A DNA stretch of 64,000 nt. Origin: Rotaria socialis. Taxonomy: Eukaryota; Rotifera; Eurotatoria; Philodinida; Philodinidae. The notes under the pieces are model-generated. The model was not told the origin of the DNA and did no database searches. It saw nothing but the letters and a program-made list of their open reading frames with translations. Below, piece by piece: positions 11,676 through 23,341 of this stretch (position 1 is the stretch's first letter; every line of letters begins with the position of its first letter). A program made the position numbers and the translations under genes. The stretch spans positions 62,001 through 126,000 of the forward strand of contig CAJNYU010002561.1 of the NCBI GenBank assembly GCA_905331475.1, written 5' to 3'.

Positions 11676-12506
11676 AGTAAAACCCGAAAACGCGACATAA
11701 TCCTTCTGCAAGATAGATGAGTTTGCACGCGTTTTGGTTTTTAAATGTATGCACACGCCTGAAACTGCTGCATTTTGGACGCATCCTAACGTGTCTTCAC
11801 AATTGTGAACGAGTTATGACTCGGTTAGATACTGAAAGAGTGTATGCGCTAGACTAGTCTTCACGCGTGTATAACCCAGGAAATGTTGCATTCTCGACGC
11901 ATCCTGATGTATAGAGTATTGTCGCCTATGAACACTCAGAGGCATTGTGAACCGAAAAAAGTTACAGGCAGTCAAGTATTATTACTCGATTCTATCTTAA
12001 AGATATTCTAAAGAGAAAACAACGAAACTACACTAAAAACGTGCACCGCATGAAAATCAAATGAAGAATATCATCATGACAAAACAAAATTAGGTGATAA
12101 GCATAGTTTAATTCAACAGAACTCAACGACAGTACACTTTAGATAGGTTATGGTTGCGAAAAGAAAATAAACATTTTTTTTGATAAGAATCTAACATGCC
12201 CTGAAATAATGACATCTTTTCAATTATTTATTCTGACGACCTCTGCTTGCATCAGAGAAAGAGCCTTTTCGATGTTGAAAAACAATCGTATTTCATGATG
12301 TAAAATAACGTCGAAGAATAAATGAGCATACTATGGATATCTTAAAAATATTCAGCATAGTTTCTAACTTCATGTATTTAAATAGTGATACTTGTGTTAC
12401 TCTTAATGCATAAGAAAATATAACTGTGATAAAGTTCATATGTTCCTTTATTTCGAATTGATATTAAATATTCATGTTCTAGGTTTCGCAATTGTAGAGA
12501 TTTCCG
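11676..12506. other. Upstream flank of the MFS transporter gene
   Basis: AT-rich intergenic sequence without a supported exon. It contains two similar stretches mentioning 'gacgcatcctaa/gacgcatcctga' near 11778 and 11898, suggesting an old local duplication. Confidence 0.4.
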
Positions 12507-14177
12507 ATGACACAGAACAATGACTTAGATCCAACGAACAGTCTTACTCTGAACAAACCAATAGAAGATGATAATGAGAACGCTACTGTAGATTTTCAAT
12601 CAGATATACACGCCAATCAAGCGCTTATCTTAAAAATCAAATGTGTGAATGATGCTATCGATGAAATCGGGTTCACTAGGTATCATTTAAAGCTTTTTTT
12701 TCTAAATGGTTTTGGTTATGCAGTGGACTCTTTATTACTTCTTCTCAATTCTCTAACTCAACCACAAATTACTCTACAATATCAGCCAATTATTACTACT
12801 GCACAAACAATATCTGTCGGCATTGGATTGCTTGTCGGAGCTTTATTTTGGGGTATCGGAGCCGATGTAAGTTATTTTAATATAAATTGTTCATTCTCAT
12901 ACTCTTTATATATGAACTTGAAACATTAAATTTCACATTAAAGCTCATTGGTCGGCGATATGCGTTCAATATTACCCTACTTTTGTGTGCAATCTTTGCT
13001 ATTGCTACTGGTGCTGCTCCAAACTTTATCTCCGTTTGTATTCTGATCTCGTTGATGGCATTTTCAGGAGGTGGTAATTTGATTTTAGATACAGCAGTTT
13101 ACTTAGAATTTCTTCCTGGTAAGTACCAATGGTCTTTGACATTTATGGCAGCTTGGTGGGGTATTGGCCAAATGGTGGCAAGTCTAGTGGCATGGCCTTT
13201 CATGGCTATGTATTCATGCAGTAATAAACATGATTGTACGAATACTAATAACTCTGGATGGCGCTATACATTCTATACGTTGGGAGGATTTGTGTTCATT
13301 TTATCTATTCTTCGCATTGTTGTCATACGTATGAAGGAATCTCCGAAATGGTTACTTTCTCAAAATAAGGACGCTGAAGTAGTACGGATTATTCATGAAA
13401 TAGCTCAAGAAGCAGGAAAACAGAGCTCATTAACTTTGCAACAACTCGAATCATTTGGATCAGTACGCAAAACAAGTGACATCAAACAGTATCAACCTAT
13501 GATTGTCATTCGTAATATTCGAGGTAGCAATTGGCACAGATTGAAATAGCTTGCTATTGAATTTGTTTTACTATATAGGGCTTTTTCCAAATCGGCGAAT
13601 GGCCTACTCAACATTTCTTAATATGTCTTCATGGGCTTTGATCGGTCTGGCTTATCCTCTCTACAATGTATTTTTACCTTACTATTTACGTTCACGAGGA
13701 GCCATCGTTGGTGATGATTCTATTTATACTACCTATCGTAATTATGCCATCACAAATGTATGCACTATATTTGGTCCCGTGGTTGCAGGAGTTCTTGTAG
13801 AAAATCATTATCTTGGTCGACGGTATACTATGTCTATTGGTGCTCTACTCACCATGGCTTTCCTATTCGCATACACGACAGTTCGTACTGCTGCACAAAA
13901 TTTAACTTTTGCATGCATGATTAGTTTTTGTCTAAACATTTACTACGGTACATTATATGCCTATACACCAGAAGTACTTCCATCAGAACATCGAGGTACC
14001 GGTAATGCTATTATTGTCGCATGCAACCGAATCATGGGCATAGTTGCTGCAGTTGTGGGCATGTATGCAGATCTGAGTTCGAATGTACCCATTTATGTGT
14101 GTGCTGCTGCTTTTGGTGGTTTAGCATTTATTAGCTTTTTGTTTCCATTTGAACCTCGTGGGAGCACGAGTGGTTAA
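12507..14177 (+). CDS. MFS transporter, SV2/SVOP-like, 512 aa
   Basis: Three exons (12507-12866, 12944-13523, 13579-14177) join in phase to 1,539 nt. It is a predicted 12-span major facilitator superfamily transporter; substrate unknown. Residues 1-45 form a polar cytosolic N terminus, followed by CVNDAIDEIGFTRYHLKLF leading into TM1. The motif-A loop is GADLIGRRYAFNIT. NSGWRYTFYTLGG and MKESPKWLLSQNKDAE sit before the central loop. In the C-terminal half are LGRRYTMSIGA and the signature TPEVLPSEHRGTGNAI. Order and spacing fit the SV2-like sugar-porter-related family. As I remember the families, the wording (IDEIGFxRY, EFLPG before a WWxIGQ segment, ESPKxLL) is closest to fungal membrane transporters. 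It carries two ordinary short introns and no lesions, so it appears functional and domesticated. Fungal origin is an inference needing a tree. Confidence 0.88.
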
Positions 14178-14724
14178 CTGTGTTACTAAGAAATACATTG
14201 GGAAAAGGGCATTTAAATTAAATAGCTAAAGTGTTATTGATAAAATCCGAAAAACATATTTAATATGCAATCAGAAAGAACAACAGTAGAACTATATACT
14301 CATTAGAATTTCTTGTATGCCAACAGTGTCTTCTGACTAGACAAATCGTAAATAACAGTATGAATGTTCACGTAAAGACTTATTTTCCGTAGAGAAACGT
14401 CCCGTAGTTGCAAATCTCATTGTCAAAGAGGTCACACATTATGAAACAATAGTTGTTTATAATTGAGTAATCTGATGAAGCTTAAAACTTTACAATTATT
14501 TTTAACAAAAAATGCCAGTCATATGTGACGATGAGAATCCTCTTTTCAACTAATTAATTAATTAATGTTACAATTATTTCAGGACGCTTTTCATCAATCA
14601 CAATTTTTCAAAAGAGCTCGATAGATACCATGCAAATCTGTAGACAGTTATATTGAAGTTTATTTTGAATATATTATAAACATAGTTTCCATATCATTCC
14701 ATTTATAAATAAAAAATTGTTTGT
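14178..14724. other. Convergent 3' flanks of the MFS and CNBD2-like genes
   Basis: No supported exon. It contains the 3' ends of two converging genes. A TTTATT near 14659 reads AATAAA on the minus strand, a plausible poly(A) signal for the CNBD2-like gene. Confidence 0.45.
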
Positions 14725-17144
14725 TCATTTTTTGAACATGAGCGCACGGTTTTTTATGTTTCGATCTCGAATTCGTTCTACAAGTAAACTTTTATAAGCT
14801 GCCCAGTTGGCTTCACATTGTAATTTGTTTTGTAATTCATTATCTGTTAGATAAGGTCGAAGCTAAATGTATTAGAATATGAGAAAATAAAATATTGTTG
14901 ATAGTGATTTCAATAGTCATAACTACGTGCCTCTCGACGCAATCGATCTAGTTGACTGCCTGGCGCCCATTTAATGAAAAAGCTTCTTCGTATCAGAATA
15001 CATTCAACTCCATCCGAAACTAACGTCAGACTCGGTATTTTCTCTACTTCATCAGCAAGAACATTAAATAAACCCTTAATAATGAGCAGCAGCATTCTAG
15101 ATTATGAACTATCATCAAATAAAATAAGTTACTTACAAAGACACTTTTTTCACACAGTTGCTCGACTTCAGTAAAACATGCACAGGGCTTAGCAGTTGCT
15201 GCACGCTAAAATAAATCAAATATATGAGCAGATACCATGGCAGTAAGCTTACGTAGCGATAAGCACCAAGTGCTTCCATGCTATAGGGTGAAATGAGTTT
15301 AGTACCTGAAAATTTAGTAAGAAAATACTTCTAGTTTTAATCAACAGAGTCAATGGTAAAAATACTGAATCGATCGTAAATTATTTCGGTTTTCTTTTTT
15401 AATGTCAAATTTGGCGTGACTTGTGTCAGTGCTTTAATGGCTCGGCAACAACCAGCTCGTATAACATAAATCCAATCATCTTTGTTCGAGTCCTTGCATA
15501 TCACTGTTCCCATACTAATTTTAATGCAAGAAAAATATTGAATTCATAAATATACACATGATTGATGATATTTAAAAGAAAAAAGAAATTACTGATAGTA
15601 AACCACATGACAAAAGTAGGAATCGTTGTGAGGAATTTTCTCCATAGGAAAGCCACGAAACTAAACTCGAGAAACAGGAAATAGGATGATTCTTTTGAAT
15701 CCATATATTTTTACCTGTGGTATCTGCCGTAGATATGTTATAAAGTCAGGCTCCTTCTCGTCTTTGTTTGACATAAAAATTCTGACAAAATCTTCTTGTT
15801 CAATAGCAAGCATTGTCACGTCGGTTTGGCATGTCACTGTTGCAGTACGTCGCTTTCCATGCAACAGAGCTATCTCCTGAGAAAAGACAGAGAGTAATTA
15901 TTATAATATAGCATTCTTAAAATCTGTATACTCCAAAAGCGCTTCCCTTCTTCAACACAGCAACCAATCTTGAACTAGACATTTTCGTTACTGGATTCTC
16001 CAATAACTTATAAACATCAGCTAGACCACAAATCAAAGAACATCAGTGTATGATCCTAGGAAACGAAAAAATACACTTACTGATTCCATCGATGATTAAA
16101 TAAAATTTTTCAGCTCGATGACCTTCCCGTAGGATAACACGGCCCATTTCGAATTCCTCAAGTCGCCCCACACGAGCGATAGAGTACTGTTGTTGAAGAG
16201 GAAATTCTACATAATAACATTTATTCAATACGTATACTAAAGATTTTTCATCAATGAGTTATATAAAATAATTATAATTATTTATAAATCGACATAAATT
16301 CATGTTGATAGCTACATTTTACTCATATATCCAAAAGGCATTTTCAGTTAACTTTAGACATAAGATCTTTTTCACGCTATCAGCACAGAATAAATTAAAA
16401 AGTTTCATCAAAACCTGAATAACTCTTTCCACTTATGGTACGAACACTTCGCCATTATTCTCTACAATCATACAAAACATAATGTTTTTGCACGCATAAA
16501 AACCTGTGAACGGTCGTATGACTTGACTCAATGTGGAAACAACCATACGGATATCATCTTGGGATCTTGCTTTTGGATCAGATTTGAGAATTTTTCGAAT
16601 GTGACGTCCAATTGTGTCCTAAGAAAGACAAGTTGAGAGAAAGAACAATTATCATACGATTACTTCGGCAGGACGTCGAAAGTGTCTCAGATCAAAGAGA
16701 ATATCCTTGTTTTCAAATACTATTTGCTCATCAGCGCGATACAATCCTTCATTGGCATATTTGCGAACGACCAAACAGACACGAACGGCAAGGCGAATAA
16801 GACGAATAAATTTACGCATTTTTCGGTAGAACTAAAAACGCATATTAGAATGTACGAGTTCGATTTCGTCATTATAGACTCACATAATCTCTACTGAATG
16901 ATGGCGAACGTTGCATGAGAACCGGCTTTGCAGTCGATGGATAATAAAGATTTTGTGGAGTTCTACGCTGTCGCAGCGTAACCGACGTAATACCACGCTG
17001 CAGCATGACTAGTCGATTAAGTGATAGAACTAAAACAAACGACTGACACAATTGAGAACGTAAACTGATTGCAGGCACGTATTCTATTCTTTGACGATTG
17101 TCTGCCGGCATGAAATAAAAAAAAATTGATTTTGATGCGCTCAT
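14725..17144 (-). CDS. Cyclic nucleotide-binding domain protein, CNBD2-like
   Basis: Exons: 16884-17144, 16664-16831, 16504-16618, 16081-16206, 15932-16020, 15715-15876, 15593-15660, 15366-15514, 15253-15305, 15137-15205, 14927-15074 and a last exon ending at 14725. They keep phase and give ~508 aa. It is a soluble cAMP/cGMP-binding protein related to vertebrate CNBD2 (a sperm protein); there are no channel membrane spans. Visible are a basic N-terminal region, RKMRKFIRLIRLAVRVCLVV, FEMGRVILREGHRAEKFYLI, and the phosphate-binding cassette FGEIALLHGKRRTATV with its Arg. DFVRIFMSNKDEKEPDFITY and MEKIPHNDSYF follow, then a second partial domain, KDDWIYVIRAG. The start was placed at the first ATG. 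A splice-acceptor-like CACTAG precedes 17168, so an upstream exon is possible. The last junction (acceptor at 14843 or 14862) is unresolved. Confidence 0.85.
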
Positions 17145-17168
17145 ATGGTTTCCTCGTGCATTCGTCAC

Positions 17169-17708
17169 CTAGTGAAATTCAATTATATACAAAAAAAGTG
17201 AAACACAATTGCAAACAAAATATATTTGCTCAAGTCGAGCAGCTATATATGTGTATGATCAGATCGACAAATATGAAGCAAAAAAAAATGAGAACACGTG
17301 ATCTTTCCTATATGTTTCGGCTAGTTTTGTCATACTATATGATTATTTATCTGTAATCATAGTTAATAGTATTTTATTCATAAATATTATCTCAGAAGCC
17401 AATCAGTCTGTAAGCCTTTTCAATCAATTTTTATCTGAAACAATTAACCAATAGCGAAGGCTCTATTTCTGACGGAGTTTTTTTTGAAATATCTCATCTA
17501 TGAAATTTGAATTCAATCGTTCGAAGTTGTAAATCCTAAGTGTGTGAGTGTGAGTCTTTGATTGTCTTAAGCCCATCCACACCCACAATGATTCACATTG
17601 GGAAACGTCGAAATTAAACTGTCCAACGTTTCTTAACAACTATATATCTCCCAGCACGCTGTCGGAATAGATACAAAATTAAAATATTGCAAATCATCAC
17701 CAGCAGCG
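17169..17708. other. Intergenic stretch upstream of the CNBD2-like gene
   Basis: No convincing exon. A hairpin-like GTGTGTGAGTGTGAG / CCATCCACACCCAC pair at ~17536-17588 resembles the short repeats listed at 26139 and 30320. Confidence 0.4.
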
Positions 17709-18363
17709 ATGACAGTTCCGATTGGCGAAAAGAAAAAACGTGGTCAACCAGTAAAGCTAAACCGGCTCTATTGGCGTAATAATATAATTCTCATTCACTA
17801 CCAATCCATAAATTTCTTATTTAATGTTTCAGTAGCTTTCTTGTTATTTTTTCTATGGTTCTTTTGCTAAAGTATACCTTATCCTAACAAAAGATATTTT
17901 TCTACTATCACTTATACATAATAAACTGACTACTTAAGAATTATTAACTGATATTTTTAATACTGAGCAAACAATTCAATTGCAGTACCAGCAAATTTAT
18001 TCCAACTATAAGCGTATTAGTCTTGAGATTTCCATCTTCACGTTTCACTCGATAAAAAAAAACATACAGAAGTAAAGTCTATCGATTCGAATAGCTACTG
18101 ATAACAATTTCTTCATGAGATAAGATACACATTATGCACTTAACACAATTTCTGTCATCTGCTATGTCTCGTTTCCAATTTGAGAGACCTATTGAATAAT
18201 TGCTTTGAACCAAAAACATTAATTTCATTTTCAGTCTTTATTAAATTTATTATCGAATGGCAATTTCTCATCAGGAAACGCTGATAGATCGCCAAAGTAT
18301 TTATCACGTGATTCATTTTCTTCTGGTATCAAAAGAAGACCATCAGTCGATCGTCAAGTGTAG
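17709..18363 (+). CDS. Possible two-exon small gene, 56 aa
   Basis: Exon 18235-18363 follows a good acceptor (ATTTTCAG) and reads as a clean, Ser/Arg-rich coding tail (SRDSFSSGIKRRPSVDRQV, then stop), quite unlike the surrounding noise. The nearest upstream ATG with an in-phase donor is 17709-17750 (MTVPIGEKKKRGQP, donor GTAAAG), giving 56 aa. The RRPS motif resembles a basophilic kinase site. Extra exons between 17751 and 18234, or a different first exon, are possible. The family is not recognised. The terminal exon is better supported than the first. Confidence 0.35.
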
Positions 18364-19419
18364 ACAATCCAAAAATATTAAAATGATCATGATGAACATC
18401 GAAATAAGAAAAAAAAACCGGTAAGACATATTTTCATATGTTCCTTATCGATATTTACCGGCTCATGGCGTTGATCTTGACCCTCAAACGACATTCACAG
18501 AAGTCAACTATTCATGTTTTGGACGACTTGAATAAATTTATCTTTGATTTTATTGACTTATATCCAAATATTTATATAAATATATATTTTGCTTCTTTTT
18601 TTTATAAGCGCAAATGCATTTTCATTGGTATCAAAAGTTTACAGCGAGACAAATAAATAAATAAAGCAATATTTTGGTGTATAAAAATGAGCAAAATTCT
18701 TTCACCATCGATTGCTAAATGTAGATTCACTTGAACTTTAAAAAAATCGTTGAAAATATTTTTTTCAACAGTTTAAAAACTGATGGAGTTTGTTTAACTT
18801 ATTATGCTTCCAGTCTGGTAGGTGCCTAATTATAATTATGCCAAAATATAATTAAATATAATATAGTTTTTCAAAGCTCTGCACTAACGCCATCTTCTGT
18901 CTAATTATTGCCCGCAATTATATGAAAAACTTGTATGAAAAGAGACATTCGTGTATGATAGTTTGTGTTTCACTAAAAAATATCTAGATAATATAATAAT
19001 TAAAATTTCTGACTGAAATCACCTAATAACTTGTCGCTATAATTCATCGTATATAAATTTTCTCTTTCTGCCAAACGCAACGTAAATCAGATATAAATCT
19101 CTCTCATTCGCTATTTATAAATACAAATATGTAGAAACATAAAAAGAATAGTTTATAATACATCAGAGCGATGTCGTATTAATGATAGTGAAAACGATAC
19201 AGCTGAATTTAGTAGTGAATGATATTGTTCTTGTTTTTTTTCTGAGCGAGAGAATGATGTATCATTGATTAATCATCAGTCAAGGACATTTTCTCTCTTC
19301 CTTTTCAATAACAAAATAACAACATAACATTAATTTAGTTATATTTATGTTTTTAGTCGATTAACGTCACTTGAGATAGACTTTTTTTTGTTATCATCGT
19401 ATTTGAAAGTAAGAGAAAA
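18364..19419. other. Intergenic stretch upstream of the lamin gene
   Basis: AT-rich with no supported exon. An AATAAA-rich run at about 18650-18667 may be a poly(A) region for the small gene. The last ~150 bp should hold the lamin promoter and 5' UTR. Confidence 0.45.
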
Positions 19420-21749
19420 ATGTCTACTCGATCTGCATCAGGATCAAAAACAAGCACCGCCTCACCATCAAGTTCTAATGCGTTTAATGTATCTCGTGCT
19501 GAAGAAAAAGAACAATTAGAAACACTGAATGATCGCTTGGCTGTCTATATTGATACAGTACGTCGTTTAGAACACGATAATAAAGAATTAAAGGTAAATA
19601 TAATATTTGTTTTTTATCATCAACAAAATGAAATCATTCTTACACTTTATCAAGAGTATCATTTCATCATATACTGATACATATGAAGTTCAAACATCAA
19701 AAGTAAAGCAATTATATGAAGGTGAACTTGATGGTGCAAAACAGTTAATTGAAGAACTCGCACGAGATAAATCACGTTTAGAAATAGATGCTGAAAAATT
19801 TGGCGCTGAAGCAAAAGACGCGTTAACAAAGTGAGTTAAAATATTTTGATTCGATTTAACTATAATTATATTTTAGGCTTGCTCGTAAAGAACGCGAATT
19901 ACGTTTGTCTGAAACTCGTATTAAACAATGTGAAACAGAAATCACAGATTTAAAAACACGCAATGAAGCACTTGTTCTTGATAATAATCGAAAAACAGAT
20001 GATAATGCAGTAAGTTGATATATGGCTATTTTTAAGTCTAAAAAAAGATGTCCTAGATTCCTAACAATCAGTACTATCGAGTTTATATACCGTTTGACCT
20101 GAACAAAAGCCGTTTCATAAATAGAAATAAACATGAAATCAATCGAAATAATGCATCAATGTTTCTTTCTCGCCATTCATATATCGTAGGAGTCTATGAA
20201 ATTATGATAAAGACTGCGTATAATACGATAGGTTACGATTTTTTATCTAAGTAGATTATCTATGGAAAAAATATTAAGTCGGAGTATTCTGTCATGTTAC
20301 TCTATAGAAATATTTCATTGGATTGTAAACAATGTTTCTTTTTGTAGATTTTACGTGGTAATAGTGGTGATCTTGTAAAACAAGTGAATACATTGAAACG
20401 GCAACTGGAATCTGAAACACTTTTACGTATTGATCTAGAAAATAAAAATAAAACATTACGTGAAGAACTTCATTTTAATAAACAAGTTCATGAAACGGTA
20501 ACGAAAAGTAGTTCAGTTAGTTTGTGTTTGAAATATTTTTATTTCAGTCTATGGATGAAATTCGTCGACAAAAACGTGTTGAAATAAAATCATATGATGA
20601 TGGTTTACGTCAACAATATGATGATCGTTTACTACATGAATTACAAGCGTTACGTATGCAAACTGATCAACAAATGCAAACAATACGTGATGAAATAGCT
20701 GAACAATATGAACAAAAACTTGAAGATTTAAAAAGTACGATTCGTCGGAATGCTGATCAGTTTGGTTCATACAGATCTGATGTTGTGTCATATCGTGATC
20801 GTATTGAAGATTTGACTAAAGCTCGTGATATGTTAAATGATAAAGTTGTAAGTCTTGAGCAACGTTGCCGTGATCTAGAAGATCGTCTGCATCGTTCACA
20901 ACAACGACAAGATGAATTGTTAGCTGAACGTGAAGATGAATTGCAACGTTTAAAACAACAGATTGAACAGATGCAAAGTGATTATCAAAATTTACTCGAT
21001 ATTAAAATAGGTCTTGATAGAGAAATTGCAACATATAGGAAATTACTTGAATCAGAAGAAGATCGGTAAATAAATTTATTTTTCTTCTTAGAATAATATA
21101 GAAACTATTTTTCATAAAATTTTCAAGTCTCAATATATCGGGTATTCGTATTGGTGGTGATGGTGAAAATGCATCTTCTGGTCGTGCTAATGTAACAACC
21201 GCAACAAATAGAACATGTGAAAATAGTTCATATCCATCGCGTAAACGACCACGCCATGATCTCGACGAACGATCATCAATAAGAACTCAACTACTTGATG
21301 GTATTAATATAATTGATGATGATAGTACGCATGCAAAATATATTAAATTAATTAATAACTCAAATCAAGACATTTCTTTCAATGGATGGATACTCAAACG
21401 TAAAGTTGGTTCACAATCATACGAATTTAAATTTCCTAGAGGAATGATTTTAAAAGTTGGTGCTACGACGACCGTAAGTAAAAATATTTGCTTCGCTATT
21501 TATTTTAATTCACTTGAATAAATTTTAATTGTAGATTTGGAGTTCAGATGTCAATGATATAGCAGTTGATCCACCAACAAATTTGAAATTACGCACAACT
21601 AAATGGTTTACGGTTGGCAGTGAAAGTAAAAAGACGACTTTAGAAGATTCTGAAGGACACGTAAGTTTAATATTTTTCTTTTTCATTTTTACCAAATAAA
21701 ACGATTGTTTGTTTAGATCATTGCGGAGAAAACAGTTACTATGAAATAA
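19420..21749 (+). CDS. Lamin-type intermediate filament protein, 551 aa
   Basis: Eight exons (19420-19593, 19655-19830, 19877-20009, 20348-20497, 20548-21065, 21128-21473, 21535-21660, 21717-21749) give 1,656 nt in phase. It is a nuclear lamina filament protein. It has a short Ser-rich head; a rod beginning EKEQLETLNDRLAVYIDTVRRLE (shown in part by LNDRLAVYIDTVRRLE); continuous heptad coiled coil; and the conserved rod end LLDIKIGLDREIATYRKLL. A basic nuclear localisation motif, RKRPRHD, follows. The Ig-like lamin tail domain (INNSNQDISFNGWILKRKVG through KLRTTKWFTVG) occupies residues ~430-545. The protein stops at EKTVTMK with no C-terminal CaaX box, so it cannot be farnesylated in the usual way. 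The second acceptor (19655) was chosen because it restores the exact length of lamin coil 1B linkage. Intact and probably functional. Confidence 0.93.
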
Positions 21750-22749
21750 AAAACGAATAGTCCTGTGTTGTTTGCTTTGCTTTATCTGTAAACAATATTC
21801 TCAACATCATTTTTTTTAAACCAATTTTATTCATATTTGATATATTTTTATTCAAGATGCTTTTTCTTCTGTCGAAAAACATTTGGAATCTTATTTTCTC
21901 CTTTTTAAATTTTATTCCAATGTAAGCATCCTCATAGTTTTGTTTTTGCAGTGCCATGCTGGTTCGCCTTGGCAACTGCTGTTTTTTTCTTTTTCTGCTG
22001 AAACTTTTGTAATATTATTTTTTTGTTTTTGTCGTCTTTTACTTAGCAAAATTAAACATTGTTCCGGCTAAAAAAATCAATGAAAATATAACCATGTCCT
22101 TGATTTTTGCATTTAATTATAGGCAATCAATGAATAAATATCAGTAGAAAAAGTTTTTGTAGAAAAGAAACATAAGCAAGAGTATATCGTATGCAGAATA
22201 TGTTTTTATCTATGCGCATCAATCATGCATAATTTAATGATTGCACTTGACAAAAATACTTTTTCATGTATGCAAGACAGTGAAAGATTCATACTTGTAA
22301 GAGAATATTGATGATCAGTATATTTGAAAGAAATCCATGCATTAAATTTGCTGTTTATATGACAAAACTTGAGATTGAAAATGCACACATACCAAAGAAT
22401 ATTTAGGATAATAGGACAAAACCATTGAAAGAAAAATCAATAAGGCTAAATGAAAAAGAAACTCGTTAGAATGTAAGAAGTTGATTGCGATTTTTTTGTA
22501 TTTAGAAAAATCCTATTCATTGGTCAATGCGAATTTGAATGCTACAATACTTGCATAATCATTACATATTCATATCTGATTAAACTACTATAATTATAAT
22601 CGCCATTTATTCAATATTATCAAGAAAAGTGATTGATTCACAATCAAATAGTACAACCGATCATAATTCAAGGTGTTGGTATATTCATTAACAGATCCAT
22701 TATTTTGATAAAGACATATTAGTAGTTATTATTAATCGACAAAAATATA
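21750..22749. other. 3' flank of the lamin gene and intergenic sequence
   Basis: Contains the lamin 3' UTR. No further exon is supported, and short open frames here look random. Confidence 0.45.
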
Positions 22750-22790
22750 AGGGCGTGGGAAATGTTTATCCCATTGCACATCCACGCCCT
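22750..22790. repeat. Short palindrome, AGGGCGTGG / CCACGCCCT
   Basis: A 41-bp near-palindrome, GC-rich at the ends, in AT-rich sequence. Inside it, TGGGAAATG and TTATCCCA are also partly complementary. It may be a remnant MITE or a small hairpin. Confidence 0.5.
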
Positions 22791-23173
22791 CTAGTTCAAC
22801 ATTGTGGAATAGGATGTATTCTCTATTATCATCTGAGTTAGAATCAAATCAACATCTTCAAAAATCTATAAATTTGGTTGATTCTTAATCTTCACGTTTG
22901 TTCGTCGTTGGAAATTTCATCAACGTCAAACAAATGCTTTTCTGTTGTCATTCTTTTGTTCTTTTCCTTTTTATGAAAAAATGACATAACACATAGTACA
23001 AGATAACAAGTGAGAAGAATATTCTCGACTGTTGCGATGTATATGTGACAAGACAAGTGAGCTTAGGTACTCTTGCACAATATCGTCAACGAATATGAAA
23101 TTTCTTGTTATTTCTCATTTAAATTTTTTCCAATATCCTCGATATTATATATAGTTGCGTGCACAATGATATT
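22791..23173. other. Intergenic stretch
   Basis: No exon or repeat recognised. Confidence 0.4.
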
Positions 23174-23323
23174 ATCCCATGTTGGAAAAACCGGAGTAAA
23201 ATTGGCGGTTAACCGCGGCATTACCGCTCCGGTTACCGGCTCCCATTTCATAAAAATTTACTGCTTTTCTAAAATTACCTCGGTTTACCGCAAAAATTGA
23301 AGCGGTATTCGCGAAATGGGATA
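23174..23323. mobile_element. MITE with TATCCCAT ends
   Basis: Bounded by TATCCCATGT and ATGGGATA (inverted). The GC-rich interior contains GGCGGTTAACCGCGG and repeated CCGGTTACCGG-like blocks. A shorter element at 53086-53162 has matching ends (TATCCTATGTCGC / GCGACATGGGA) and the same GGTTAACC core, so they are probably one family. It ends ~18 bp before the ATG of the following gene. Confidence 0.6.
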
Positions 23324-23341
23324 GTTGAATGAAATGTTCAC

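Noticed and set aside
17751..17860. Reading-through of the 17709 ORF resembling an acyl-CoA desaturase fragment (W-R-N-x-I-L)
   Set aside because: Only a few residues agree, no histidine boxes follow, and a good splice donor lies at 17751.
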